From: SZUA-430 sp041477875
GTDB taxonomy: Bacteria > Pseudomonadota > Alphaproteobacteria > Micropepsales > Micropepsaceae
DNA: 16,663 nt
Assembly: GCA_041477875.1 (NCBI GenBank)
Contig: JBGOVA010000096.1
Coordinates: forward strand, 1-16,663
Reading direction: 5' to 3'
Part shown: positions 6,779-14,492 of the stretch, piece by piece
Layout: each line of letters begins with the position of its first letter
Position numbering within the stretch: position 1 is the stretch's first letter
Program-made: the position numbers and the translations under genes
Notes under the pieces: model-generated
Databases searched by the model: none
What the model was told of the DNA's origin: nothing
What the model saw: only the letters and a program-made list of their open reading frames with translations

Positions 6779-8569
6779 ATGGCGAGGATTCTCGTCGTCG
6801 AAGACAATGCGACCGAGGCCGAGCATCTGCGTTCGCTGCTGGAGAACGGCGGGTTAGAGACGGACGTCTGTTTCGAATCGAAGGCGGCCTTATCGCTGTT
6901 CAACGAAGACGTGCACGATCTGGTGGTCTGCAACATCGCGATGCCGGGGCTGTCCGGGTATGACGTTTGCCGCCGCGTCAAGACGAGCGCCCAGACCAAA
7001 ATCGTGCCGGTCGTCCTGCTTGCGGCGGCGAGCGACCCCATCGACATCTACCAGGGGCTCAAGTGCGAGGCGGAACATTTCGTGACGACGCCGTGCGACG
7101 GCGAGCAATTTGTCGCCCTCATTCGGCGCGCCTTGCGGGACCGCAATGAGAGCGTGCAAAACGAACCGGCTTCCGGCAACGAGATTAGTTTTCTAGGAAG
7201 AACGTTTGCCACGAGCGCTGACAAGGCGCGCATACTCAACCTGCTGTTGGCAACCTTCGAAGACTACGCGCGGACTCGTCAAGAGCTTGACGAACGCCGG
7301 GCAGAATTGGCCAGCGTCAAGCAGACCGCCGAGGCGTTGGCGAGCGAACTTGACCGTCGCGTTCGGGAAAGCGTGGCTGAACAGGTCGAGCGTAAGGAAA
7401 TTCTGTTTCAATCGCAAAAGATGGAGGCGTTGGGCGACCTGGCGAGCGGACTCGCGCACGACTTCAACAACGTGCTCACCGTCGTCGTCGGCAATCTCGA
7501 CACCATCTCGGCGGAACTCAAGGGCAACCCACGCGTCGTCAAGCTCTCCAACACCGCCCTCGAGGCCGCCCTGCGCGGTGCGGAACTGACGCGGCAGTTG
7601 CTTGCGTTTTCGCGCAAGCAACCCTTGGCGCCGCGCGTCGGCGACATCAACGACATCGTTTCGTCCATGACCCAAATGCTGACGCCCGCTTTGGGCGACG
7701 GCGTGAAGCTCGAAGTCGACGAGGATCCGGACTTGTGGCCCGTGCTGGTCGATCCGGCGCAGCTCCAGGTCGCGATTTCGAACCTGTCGAAAAATGCGGT
7801 CGAGGCCATGCCCAAAGGCGGCAGGCTCAGGATCGAAACGCACAATGTGGTGCTGGACGATCGGTTCGCCTCGGCCAATATCGGGGTGACGCCCGGCGAG
7901 TACTGCCTGATTTCCATGTCCGACACAGGCAGTGGCATCCCAACCCAAGTCCTGCCGCGCGTGTTCGAACCGTTGTTCACCACAAAAACGGGACAGCGCA
8001 GCGCCGGCCTTGGCCTGAGCATGGTCTTCGGCTTCGTTCGCCAATCCGGCGGACACGTCAGGATCGAAAGTGAAGTGGGCAAAGGTACGGCCGTACGGAT
8101 CTACCTGCCGCGGGCGAAAGTCGGGGCGCCGACGATCGCGCAACGCCCCGCCAAATCGAGTGCGCGGGCGCCATCCGGCGATGAGACGATCCTGGTTGTG
8201 GAGGACGATACCAACGTTCGGCGCACCGTGATCCAACAGCTGCGTCAGTTGGGCTACCGGGTGCTTGAAGCGGATCGCGGCTCGACCGCGCTCGCGATCC
8301 TCGATCGGAACGACGCCATCGATCTTTTATTCACCGACATCATCATGCCGGGTGGCATGAGCGGGCGCGATCTCGGCCGCAAGGCCGCGCTACTGAGGCC
8401 GAGTTTGAAGGTGCTTTATACCTCAGGCTATATGCGGGGCTTGCGCGACGATCACCTGCTGGAGCCCACCGACATCTTCATCGGAAAGCCCTATCGGTTG
8501 CACGAGCTTGCGCAGAAAGTGCGCGAAGCGTTGGGCCAACAGTTGGCGAGGCCGGCCGCGCAAATCTGA
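6779..8569 (+). CDS. Hybrid histidine kinase: pseudo-REC, HisKA, HATPase_c, REC
   Basis: A soluble 596-aa hybrid sensor kinase. The ATG at 6779 has a strong ribosome-binding site, GGGAGGT (6768-6774), four bases upstream. Domains: N-terminal receiver about 1-120; a linker with F138-L-G-R then ILNLLLATFEDYARTRQEL (152-170); coiled coil about 160-212; HisKA with phospho-acceptor H227 in GLAHDFNN; HATPase_c with N box (N335, N339), G1 box DTGSGI (382-387), FEPLFTTK and G2 box GLGLS (410-414); C-terminal receiver about 469-588 with E475/D476/D477, D520, T548 and K570 intact. In the N-terminal receiver the phospho-acceptor position is N52 (AAC codon; VVCNIAMPG), the switch Ser/Thr is Ala (LLAAASDP) and the conserved Lys is T104 (TTPCD). 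It is therefore a pseudo-receiver that probably senses by protein contact or ligand rather than phosphorylation. There is no membrane segment and no adjacent stand-alone output regulator. Confidence 0.95.
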   Translation: MARILVVEDNATEAEHLRSLLENGGLETDVCFESKAALSLFNEDVHDLVVCNIAMPGLSGYDVCRRVKTSAQTKIVPVVLLAAASDPIDIYQGLKCEAEHFVTTPCDGEQFVALIRRALRDRNESVQNEPASGNEISFLGRTFATSADKARILNLLLATFEDYARTRQELDERRAELASVKQTAEALASELDRRVRESVAEQVERKEILFQSQKMEALGDLASGLAHDFNNVLTVVVGNLDTISAELKGNPRVVKLSNTALEAALRGAELTRQLLAFSRKQPLAPRVGDINDIVSSMTQMLTPALGDGVKLEVDEDPDLWPVLVDPAQLQVAISNLSKNAVEAMPKGGRLRIETHNVVLDDRFASANIGVTPGEYCLISMSDTGSGIPTQVLPRVFEPLFTTKTGQRSAGLGLSMVFGFVRQSGGHVRIESEVGKGTAVRIYLPRAKVGAPTIAQRPAKSSARAPSGDETILVVEDDTNVRRTVIQQLRQLGYRVLEADRGSTALAILDRNDAIDLLFTDIIMPGGMSGRDLGRKAALLRPSLKVLYTSGYMRGLRDDHLLEPTDIFIGKPYRLHELAQKVREALGQQLARPAAQI

Positions 8570-8575
8570 TGCGTT

Positions 8576-9163
8576 TCAGCGGACCTTGATCAGCTCGACC
8601 TGAAACACCAACGTCTGATAAGGCGGGATCGCCCCCGAAGAGCCGCGCGCGCCGTAACCCAGTTCCTGCGGGATCACGAGCTCCGCCTTTTCGCCTTCGC
8701 GCATCAGCTGCAGCCCTTCCGTCCAACCCGGAATGACCTGGTTGAGGCCGAAACTGATCGGGTTGCCGCGCGAGGAATCGAATTGCTTGCCGTCGATCAA
8801 CGCGCCGGCGTAATTCACGGTCACCGTACTCGTCGGACCCGGCTGCTTGCCGGTACCGGGCGAGAGCTGGCGATATTGCAAGCCGCTCGACGTGACTTTG
8901 ACGCCGGGCTTTTTCGCGTTGTCGTCCAAGAATGTGGCGTTCTTTTCAAGGCTGAGTTCTGCGGGCACTTCGACCTCCTGTTCGTCGTCGAGTGAAACTT
9001 GAGGCGCATCCGCCTCTTGCGAGTGGGTCAGCGAGTCCAAAAGACCGCCGGGGGCGAAAATCCAGACGATCAGAACCAAGCACAGCGCGGCGGCACCGAC
9101 TACAATAAGTATTGGTGCGGACGGCAATTCGGCGAGGGCGTTCGACGCGGGTTTCCTCGTCAT
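8576..9163 (-). CDS. Membrane-anchored FKBP-type peptidyl-prolyl cis-trans isomerase
   Basis: Proline isomerase/chaperone of 195 aa that should act in the periplasm, tethered to the inner membrane. Residues 1-15 are cytoplasmic, 16-37 form one membrane helix (PILIVVGAAALCLVLIVWIF), and an acidic linker follows (about 48-70). A short Mip/FkpA-like stretch, FLDDNAKKPGVKVTSSGLQY (78-97), leads into the FKBP domain (about 93-195). FKBP pocket motifs are all visible: VTVNYAGALIDGKQFDSS (113-130), QVIPGWTEGLQLM (142-154), ELVIPQELGYG (161-171), IPPYQTLVFQVELI (179-192). The start ATG has only a weak AAAGAG upstream. It follows the GNAT gene after 17 bases and is the last gene of the long minus-strand run. 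It ends six bases from the convergent kinase gene. No N-terminal lipobox Cys is seen, so the anchor is the helix, not lipid. Confidence 0.93.
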   Translation of the reverse strand: MTRKPASNALAELPSAPILIVVGAAALCLVLIVWIFAPGGLLDSLTHSQEADAPQVSLDDEQEVEVPAELSLEKNATFLDDNAKKPGVKVTSSGLQYRQLSPGTGKQPGPTSTVTVNYAGALIDGKQFDSSRGNPISFGLNQVIPGWTEGLQLMREGEKAELVIPQELGYGARGSSGAIPPYQTLVFQVELIKVR

Positions 9164-9181
9164 GGTTCAACTCTTTGGAAC

Positions 9182-9784
9182 TTAGCTCTTGGATGCGGGG
9201 ATCGGGTCGCCGGCGATGATGGCGAATAGCAAATGATCCTGCCATTCGCCATTGATCTTCAAGTATTTTCGCGCAGTGCCTTCGGCCGTGAAACCGGCCT
9301 TGGCGAGCACGCGGCGCGAGGCGGCGTTCGTCGCCAGGCACGCTGCTTCGATGCGGTGGAAGCCGAGTTTGTCGAACGCGTGGCGCGCGAGCGTGATTAC
9401 CGCGTCGGTCATCAGGCCCTGCCCCGCAAATTTCTTGCCCATCCAATAGCCGAGCGTTACCGCCGATTGCGCCACGCCCTGACGAATATTCGAAAGCTGA
9501 CAACCGCCGGCGAGTTCGCCGGACTTGCGGTCGAAAACGAAAAACATATGCCCGGTGCCCCCGCGGGCGGCCTGGGCGTAGCGACGCAGCCTGCGATGAA
9601 ATGCGGCGCGTGACAGTTCATCGGGCGCCCAGGTCGGCTCCCACGGCGTCAAGAAATCGCGGCTGTCATCCCTCAGCTTCGACCATTGTGCGTAGTCGGC
9701 GGCGGCGGGGGAACGCAGGCGTACGTGCTTGCCTTCGACAAAGGCGGACGACTTCGGGCGGGAAAGCGTTGCGTGGATCGGCAT
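9182..9784 (-). CDS. GNAT family N-acetyltransferase, RimJ-like
   Basis: A 200-aa cytoplasmic acetyl-CoA-dependent N-acetyltransferase of the RimJ/RimL-like GNAT branch, whose best-studied members acetylate the N-terminal residue of ribosomal proteins. The true substrate here is unknown. The acetyl-CoA binding loop is GKKFAGQGLMTDA (116-128), preceded by strand LGYWMG (111-116). Motif B is ATNAASRRVLAKAGF (151-165), and the closing segment is GEWQDHLLFAII (179-190). The N-terminal motif VRLRSP (21-26) is typical of the group. Its ATG overlaps the stop codon of the upstream peptidase gene by one base (TAATG), suggesting translational coupling. GNAT genes at this position after the M16 peptidase are common in alphaproteobacteria. 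Confidence 0.93.
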   Translation of the reverse strand: MPIHATLSRPKSSAFVEGKHVRLRSPAAADYAQWSKLRDDSRDFLTPWEPTWAPDELSRAAFHRRLRRYAQAARGGTGHMFFVFDRKSGELAGGCQLSNIRQGVAQSAVTLGYWMGKKFAGQGLMTDAVITLARHAFDKLGFHRIEAACLATNAASRRVLAKAGFTAEGTARKYLKINGEWQDHLLFAIIAGDPIPASKS

Positions 9785-11043
9785 TAGGCGAAGCGCTGCG
9801 CCACACGATCGTAAGAGCCGAGCTTTCCGACGGGCCCCATCGCGGCCAGCGACAGCGCGCCGTTCTTGAGGACCTTGGCCGCGATGCGGCTGACGGTCTT
9901 AGCGTCGACGGCATCGATCTTGGCGATCAGTTCGCGCGTGTCCATGATGCGGCCGTAGGTCAACATCTGCGCTGCGATCTGCTCGCACCGCGCGGAGGCC
10001 TGCTCCAGCCCCATCAGCATGCCTGCCTTCATCTGCGCTCGGGCGCGGGCCACTTCGTCTTCGCTTGCGTTTGCCGCAAGCGACTGCATTTCGCCCGCGA
10101 TGACGGATACCAGCTCCGGCGCGTCCTTGTCGCTGGTGCCGGCATAGATGCCGAACAGACCCGTGTCGTTATAACTCGAGCCGAAGCTGTGAATCGAGTA
10201 GCAGAGGCCGCGCTTCTCGCGCGCCTCCTGGAACAGGCGCGAGGACATGCCGCCGCCCAAGACCGTGGAATAGACCTGCACAGCGTAGATGTCGTCGTCG
10301 GCCGCGCGGAAGCCCGGGAAGGCAAGCGCCAGATGGGCTTGCTCAAGATCGGTATCGGAACGATGTTCGCCGCCGGCATAGGACGCGCCATCCACGGCGG
10401 ACCGGTTTCCGGTCTGGAGTTTGGTGAAGTGTTTCTCGGCAAGCGCGACCATGCGCGCGTGATCGACGGCGCCCGATGAGATGAGCAACATGCCGGGCGC
10501 GAAATAGTGTCCCTTGATCTGGTTGATCAATGTGTCGCGCGTGAACGAGCGGACATGCGCCTCCGTTCCCAAAATCGGGCGGCCCAGGGACTGCTCCGGG
10601 AATGCCGTCGCCTGCAAGTGATCGAAGATGATATCGTCGGGCGTGTCTTCGGCTTGGCCGATTTCTTGAATCACCACACCCTGTTCGCGCGCGAGTTCAC
10701 CCGGATCGAAGATCGAATCCTGGAGAATGTCGGCGAGGATGTCGACGCCGAGCGGCACGTCTTCCTTCAGGACGCGAACGTAATACGCCGTCTGCTCGCG
10801 GCCGGTGTAGGCGTTGATGAAGCCGCCGACGCGCTCGATCTCTTCGGCGATGGCGCGCGCCGAACGGCGGCTCGTGCCCTTGAATGCCATGTGCTCGAGC
10901 ATGTGGGCGATGCCGTTGGTGGCCTTCGTCTCGTTGCGCGCCCCGGCGTCGACCCAAACACCGACGGCGGCCGTTTCGAGATGCGACATCGGATCGGTGA
11001 TGACGGTCAGGCCATTGGCGAGTTTGGAGATGCTGGGCGACAT
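9784..11043 (-). CDS. M16 family zinc metallopeptidase, MPP-beta/PqqL-like
   Basis: A 419-aa zinc protease of family M16B, the bacterial relatives of the mitochondrial processing peptidase beta subunit. The inverted zinc motif HMLEH (H47, E50, H51) is intact. The third ligand is E127 in REQGVVIQEI, with the conserved E120 seven residues before it. The substrate-cleft motif FINAYTGREQTAYY (75-88) and the C-terminal domain signature GGGMSSRLFQEAREKRGLCYSIH are present. Length matches the single-repeat M16B type, which usually forms dimers. No signal peptide is visible, so it should be cytoplasmic; the natural substrate in bacteria is not established. It lies 115 bp after thrC. That gap holds only a TATCTAAT-like stretch that could be a weak -10, so an internal promoter is possible but unproven. 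Translation is coupled to the GNAT gene downstream. Confidence 0.95.
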   Translation of the reverse strand: MSPSISKLANGLTVITDPMSHLETAAVGVWVDAGARNETKATNGIAHMLEHMAFKGTSRRSARAIAEEIERVGGFINAYTGREQTAYYVRVLKEDVPLGVDILADILQDSIFDPGELAREQGVVIQEIGQAEDTPDDIIFDHLQATAFPEQSLGRPILGTEAHVRSFTRDTLINQIKGHYFAPGMLLISSGAVDHARMVALAEKHFTKLQTGNRSAVDGASYAGGEHRSDTDLEQAHLALAFPGFRAADDDIYAVQVYSTVLGGGMSSRLFQEAREKRGLCYSIHSFGSSYNDTGLFGIYAGTSDKDAPELVSVIAGEMQSLAANASEDEVARARAQMKAGMLMGLEQASARCEQIAAQMLTYGRIMDTRELIAKIDAVDAKTVSRIAAKVLKNGALSLAAMGPVGKLGSYDRVAQRFA

Positions 11044-11158
11044 GTCCGGCTTTCTTGGTGAGGTCTTCTTGCGGGCAGGAGGGGATTAGATAGTGCAGAC
11101 GCGCGGACATTTCATGGGTTGTTTCGGCCCGCAGAAAACCGCCATTTCTCGGCTCAAA

Positions 11159-12529
11159 TCAGGCCGAGGCGATGTAGCGCTTGAGTGCGGCGAGATCGTT
11201 CGGAAGGGTATCGTAGCGCTCCGGCGCGGTCAGGATCCATTTCAGCCGGTCGGGAAGTTCGGGCCTGACGCCGGTCGCTTTCTCGACGGCGTCGGGGAAC
11301 TTTGCAGGATGCGCAGTGGCGAGCGTGACGACCGGCTCGTCCGGCGGCACGATGCGCGATGCAGCGACGCCGACCGCCGTGTGCGGATCAATCAAGCGGC
11401 CGGTGTCGGCGTGGATACGCCGGATCGTCGCCAGTGTTTCGTTCTCGTCCACGCGTACGGCGTCGAATGTGCGCTGCATCTCGGCGAGCGCATTCGGCTT
11501 CAGCGTGAGCGAGCCTGACCGCGCGAACTCCTGCAACAGAGTGCGCGTGGTCGCTGCGTCTCGGCCGTGAGCCTCGAAGATCAGGCGCTCGAAGTTGCTG
11601 GCGACCTGGATGTCCATCGCGGGCGACATCGTGGCGTGCACGTGCCCGCGCGCATAGACGCCGGTCTTGAGGGCACGCGCGAGAATGTCGTTCATGTTGG
11701 TCGCGACGATCAACTTGCGGATCGGCGCGCCCATCTGTTTGGCGACGTAGCCGGCAAAGACGTCGCCGAAATTTCCCGTCGGCACCGAAAACGACAGGGG
11801 GCGATTGCCGAGCGCAAGGCAGGATGAAATGTAATAGGCGGCCTGCGCGGCGACGCGGACCCAATTGATCGAGTTCACCGCGGCTAAGCGATGTTGCTTT
11901 GCGAAGGCGGCGTCGGCGAAGAGCGCTTTGACCAGCGCTTGTGCATCATCGAACGTGCCTTCGACGGCAAGGTTGCGCACGTTCGATTGCGTCACCGTCG
12001 TCATTTGCCGGCGCTGGACGTCGGAGATACGGCCCTTGGGATGCAGGACGACGACGTCGATGTTCGGCAGGCCGGCGAGCGCGGTCACGGCTGCCGCGCC
12101 GGTATCGCCCGATGTGGCGACAAGCACGAGCGCGCGTTCGCCGCGGCGTTTCAACGCCTCGGTCATCAGGGGCGCGACGAGCTGAAGGGCGAAATCCTTG
12201 AACGCGAGCGTGGGGCCGTGAAAGAGTTCGAGCAGATAGCGATCGGGGCCGAGCGTCACGAGAGGCGCAACGCTCTTGTCCGCAAAGCGCGCATATGTGT
12301 CGCGAGCGATGCGGGCCGAGACCTCGGGCCAATCGCCGTCGGCGTATTTGGCGATGACCGCGGCGACGATGTCTGCGTATGGCTTGTCGTGCAGGACGGC
12401 GAGTTCGGCCGTCGAGAATTGCGGCCACGCCTCGGGCACGTAGAGGCCGCCGTCGGGTGCGGGCCCCGTCAGCAAAACGCCTTCGAACGTGATCGCAAGC
12501 GATGCGCCCCGCGTGCTGACGTATTTCAC
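11159..12529 (-). CDS. thrC: Threonine synthase
   Basis: PLP enzyme converting O-phospho-L-homoserine to L-threonine plus phosphate, the last step of threonine biosynthesis. The 456-aa length and the N-terminal MKYVSTRG / PDGGLYVPE (25-33) pattern match the long bacterial/fungal class of threonine synthase. The PLP-binding lysine is K111 in FHGPTLAFKDFALQ. The phosphate-binding region includes ATSGDTGAAAV, and SVPTGNFGDVFAGY is the glycine-rich loop typical of the class. The start is a GTG (12527-12529) that overlaps the SURF1 stop codon as GTGA, so expression is probably coupled to the oxidase assembly genes. It has no chemical link to oxidase assembly; this linkage is a familiar alphaproteobacterial gene order. 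Confidence 0.97.
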   Translation of the reverse strand: MKYVSTRGASLAITFEGVLLTGPAPDGGLYVPEAWPQFSTAELAVLHDKPYADIVAAVIAKYADGDWPEVSARIARDTYARFADKSVAPLVTLGPDRYLLELFHGPTLAFKDFALQLVAPLMTEALKRRGERALVLVATSGDTGAAAVTALAGLPNIDVVVLHPKGRISDVQRRQMTTVTQSNVRNLAVEGTFDDAQALVKALFADAAFAKQHRLAAVNSINWVRVAAQAAYYISSCLALGNRPLSFSVPTGNFGDVFAGYVAKQMGAPIRKLIVATNMNDILARALKTGVYARGHVHATMSPAMDIQVASNFERLIFEAHGRDAATTRTLLQEFARSGSLTLKPNALAEMQRTFDAVRVDENETLATIRRIHADTGRLIDPHTAVGVAASRIVPPDEPVVTLATAHPAKFPDAVEKATGVRPELPDRLKWILTAPERYDTLPNDLAALKRYIASA

Positions 12530-13233
12530 CGGCCAAACCTCAAGAGCCCGCGCACATAGTGGAAGCGCAGATACACGATCACCAGAACCGCGGCGAGCCC
12601 AAACCAGGTCAGTGCGTATTGCAGGTGGTTGTCAGGGATGTCGAGTTGCGAGGGCAGCGGCTCCGGGCCGCCGTTTTCGGCCGTCGACGCCTCGAGAACG
12701 AGCGGACTCGCAAGCGAGATGCCGAGCGCTTTGGCGATGGCGGCGGTGTCGCGCGCATAGAAGGTGCGCTTTGCAGACTCCGGCGGCGGCGTAAATGTGT
12801 TGGGCCGTGAGGAGGGTTGGAGCGTGCCTGCGATCTCGACCTCATCCGTGACTTGGCCCTTTTTCCGTCGGACCGGGTCCTTCAAATCGCTGGGGACCCA
12901 GCCGCGATCGATCAGGATCGTCCCGCCCGACGCGAGATGAAACGGCGTGATCACTTTGAAGCCCGGACGCGGCGGATCCGCGCGCGGCGCATAGACGTAA
13001 ACCTCGGCCGCGTGATCGAAGGCGCCTTGCGCGGTCGCGTGGCGGTAGGCGGCGTACTTGCCCGTGGCGAAGAGCATTTCGACGGGCGCCGGCGCAGCGC
13101 TCGCGCGCGAGGCAATCTGGTCGAGCAGTGCATGCTTTTCGATGCGGCGCTGGACCTGCCACGTGCCGAGGCCGATCAGGACGGCGAGTGCGAGGAGTGT
13201 CGCGGCGGTCAGGACCGGGAGAGGCTTGAACAT
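12526..13233 (-). CDS. SURF1 family cytochrome oxidase assembly protein
   Basis: A 235-aa inner-membrane protein of the SURF1/Shy1 family, which assists insertion of heme a into cytochrome c oxidase subunit I. It has the standard hairpin layout: one N-terminal helix (about 5-24) ending in GLGTWQVQRR (21-30), a periplasmic domain with TILIDRGWVP (105-114), and a C-terminal helix (about 206-224) preceded by NHLQYALTWFGLA (202-214). The ATG follows directly after the TAG of the DUF983 gene with no spacer, and its own stop overlaps the thrC GTG. No separate ribosome-binding site is obvious, consistent with coupled translation. Placement inside the oxidase cluster supports a role in aa3-type oxidase assembly. 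Confidence 0.94.
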   Translation of the reverse strand: MFKPLPVLTAATLLALAVLIGLGTWQVQRRIEKHALLDQIASRASAAPAPVEMLFATGKYAAYRHATAQGAFDHAAEVYVYAPRADPPRPGFKVITPFHLASGGTILIDRGWVPSDLKDPVRRKKGQVTDEVEIAGTLQPSSRPNTFTPPPESAKRTFYARDTAAIAKALGISLASPLVLEASTAENGGPEPLPSQLDIPDNHLQYALTWFGLAAVLVIVYLRFHYVRGLLRFGR

Positions 13234-13602
13234 CTATTTGTCCATGCGCCCTTCGCCGGCCTGGTTGCGGTATTGGAGCGCGAACAGGACGGCTTTGAAC
13301 ACCGGCAGCAGCGTGAGGCAAATGGCCAGCGTCAACGGCAACCACAGCACGGCATGGACCCAATATGGCGGGCGATAGTTGATCTCGACAAAGAGCGCCA
13401 TCATCACGATGAAGGCGCCCGCCACAAGGATGACGAAGACGGCCGGGCCGTCGCCCGGATCGGCAAAACCGTAGTCGAGCTTGCAGACCGAGCAGCTCGG
13501 CGCGATCTTCAGATAGGCCGAATAGATGCGGCCCTGACCGCAGCGGGGACAGCGGCAGAGCAGCCCCGACTGCCATAGAGGGGCTGCACGCAACTGTCCC
13601 AT
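13234..13602 (-). CDS. DUF983 family protein (zinc ribbon plus two membrane helices)
   Basis: A 122-aa protein of the DUF983 family, found almost always in alphaproteobacterial oxidase clusters. Its N-terminus carries a zinc-ribbon-like set of cysteines, C16, C18 and C21 (CRCPRCGQG) with C37 and C40 (CSVC). Two membrane segments follow at about 53-73 and 82-108. The biochemical function is unknown. The cysteines and the position between subunit III and SURF1 suggest a part in metal handling or assembly, but that is inference. The ATG at 13600-13602 has GGTGAG upstream and lies 28 bases after the subunit III stop. Its TAG abuts the SURF1 ATG. Confidence 0.9.
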   Translation of the reverse strand: MGQLRAAPLWQSGLLCRCPRCGQGRIYSAYLKIAPSCSVCKLDYGFADPGDGPAVFVILVAGAFIVMMALFVEINYRPPYWVHAVLWLPLTLAICLTLLPVFKAVLFALQYRNQAGEGRMDK

Positions 13603-13630
13603 TTCTCACCCGTGGTGTTGGAGCGCCGCT

Positions 13631-14476
13631 CTAATGCGCCGCGACATGGGCGCCTTCGCCCCAGACATAGATCGAGGCGAACAGGAACAGCCACACGACG
13701 TCGACGAAGTGCCAATACCAGGCGGCGGCTTCGAAGCCGAAGTGGCGTTCCGGCGTGAAGTGACCTGCGCGCGCGCGGAAGAAGCACACGATCAGGAACA
13801 GCGTGCCGACGATCACGTGGAAACCGTGAAAGCCGGTCGCCATGAAGAACGTCGAGCCGTAGACGTTGCCGGCGATGGAGAATCCCGCGTGCGCGTACTC
13901 ATAGGCCTGAAAGGCGGTGAAGCTCATGCCGAGGATGATGGTGAGCGCGAGACCGCGCACGGCGTCGCGCTGATTGCCGGTTTGGATCGCGTGGTGCGCC
14001 CAGGTGACCGTCGTGCCCGAGGTCAGCAGGATCAGCGTGTTCAACAGCGGAATGTGCCAGGGATCGAAGGTAACGGTACCCGGCGGCGGCCAGGTCGCGA
14101 GATTGATGTATTTCGGATAGAGCGCCGCGTTGAAATAGGCCCAGAACCAGGCGACGAAGAACATGACCTCAGAGGTGATGAACAAGATCATCCCATAGCG
14201 CAGGCCGAGCTTCACGACCGGCGTGTGATCGCCTTGGACGACGGACTCCTTCACGACGTCGCGCCACCAGCCGACGAACATGTACGCCATGATGAGCCCG
14301 CCCAGGATCAAGATCCACGGACCGGAAAACAACCCGAACAGCGGCGGTGCGCCTTTCAGCGTCTGGAAGTAGGCGATGGCGCCGATCGCCGTGATGAACG
14401 CGCCGACCGAGCCCACGATCGGCCAGGCGCTGGGTTCAACCAGGTGATAGTCGTGTTTGATTTCATCCGATGCCAT
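13631..14476 (-). CDS. ctaE: Cytochrome c oxidase subunit III
   Basis: A 281-aa subunit III (CoxC/CtaE) of aa3-type cytochrome c oxidase, a seven-helix inner-membrane subunit that stabilises the proton-uptake path of subunit I. Signatures: HDYHLVEPSAWPI (8-20), WWRDVVKES (70-78) with QGDHTPVVKLGLRYGM (81-96), the conserved glutamate E103 in TSEVMFFVAWFWAYFN, GTTVTWAHHAI, and the closing FEAAAWYWHFVDVVWLFLF. Length and helix pattern are normal. The ATG is preceded by GAGGT seven bases upstream and sits 16 bases after the ctaG stop. It is part of the ctaD-ctaB-small peptide-ctaG-ctaE run. Subunit II is not in the window and would be expected beyond subunit I. Confidence 0.97.
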   Translation of the reverse strand: MASDEIKHDYHLVEPSAWPIVGSVGAFITAIGAIAYFQTLKGAPPLFGLFSGPWILILGGLIMAYMFVGWWRDVVKESVVQGDHTPVVKLGLRYGMILFITSEVMFFVAWFWAYFNAALYPKYINLATWPPPGTVTFDPWHIPLLNTLILLTSGTTVTWAHHAIQTGNQRDAVRGLALTIILGMSFTAFQAYEYAHAGFSIAGNVYGSTFFMATGFHGFHVIVGTLFLIVCFFRARAGHFTPERHFGFEAAAWYWHFVDVVWLFLFASIYVWGEGAHVAAH

Positions 14477-14492
14477 GGGTTGACCTCAAGTC

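Noticed and set aside
7193..8236. Minus-strand open frame of about 347 codons inside the hybrid kinase
   Set aside because: Antisense shadow of the kinase core; no domain and no upstream ribosome-binding site.
10697..11110. Minus-strand frame starting at an ATG upstream of the M16 peptidase (137 codons)
   Set aside because: It lies in a different frame from the peptidase, overlaps its 5' half and has no domain; the peptidase frame is clearly the coding one.
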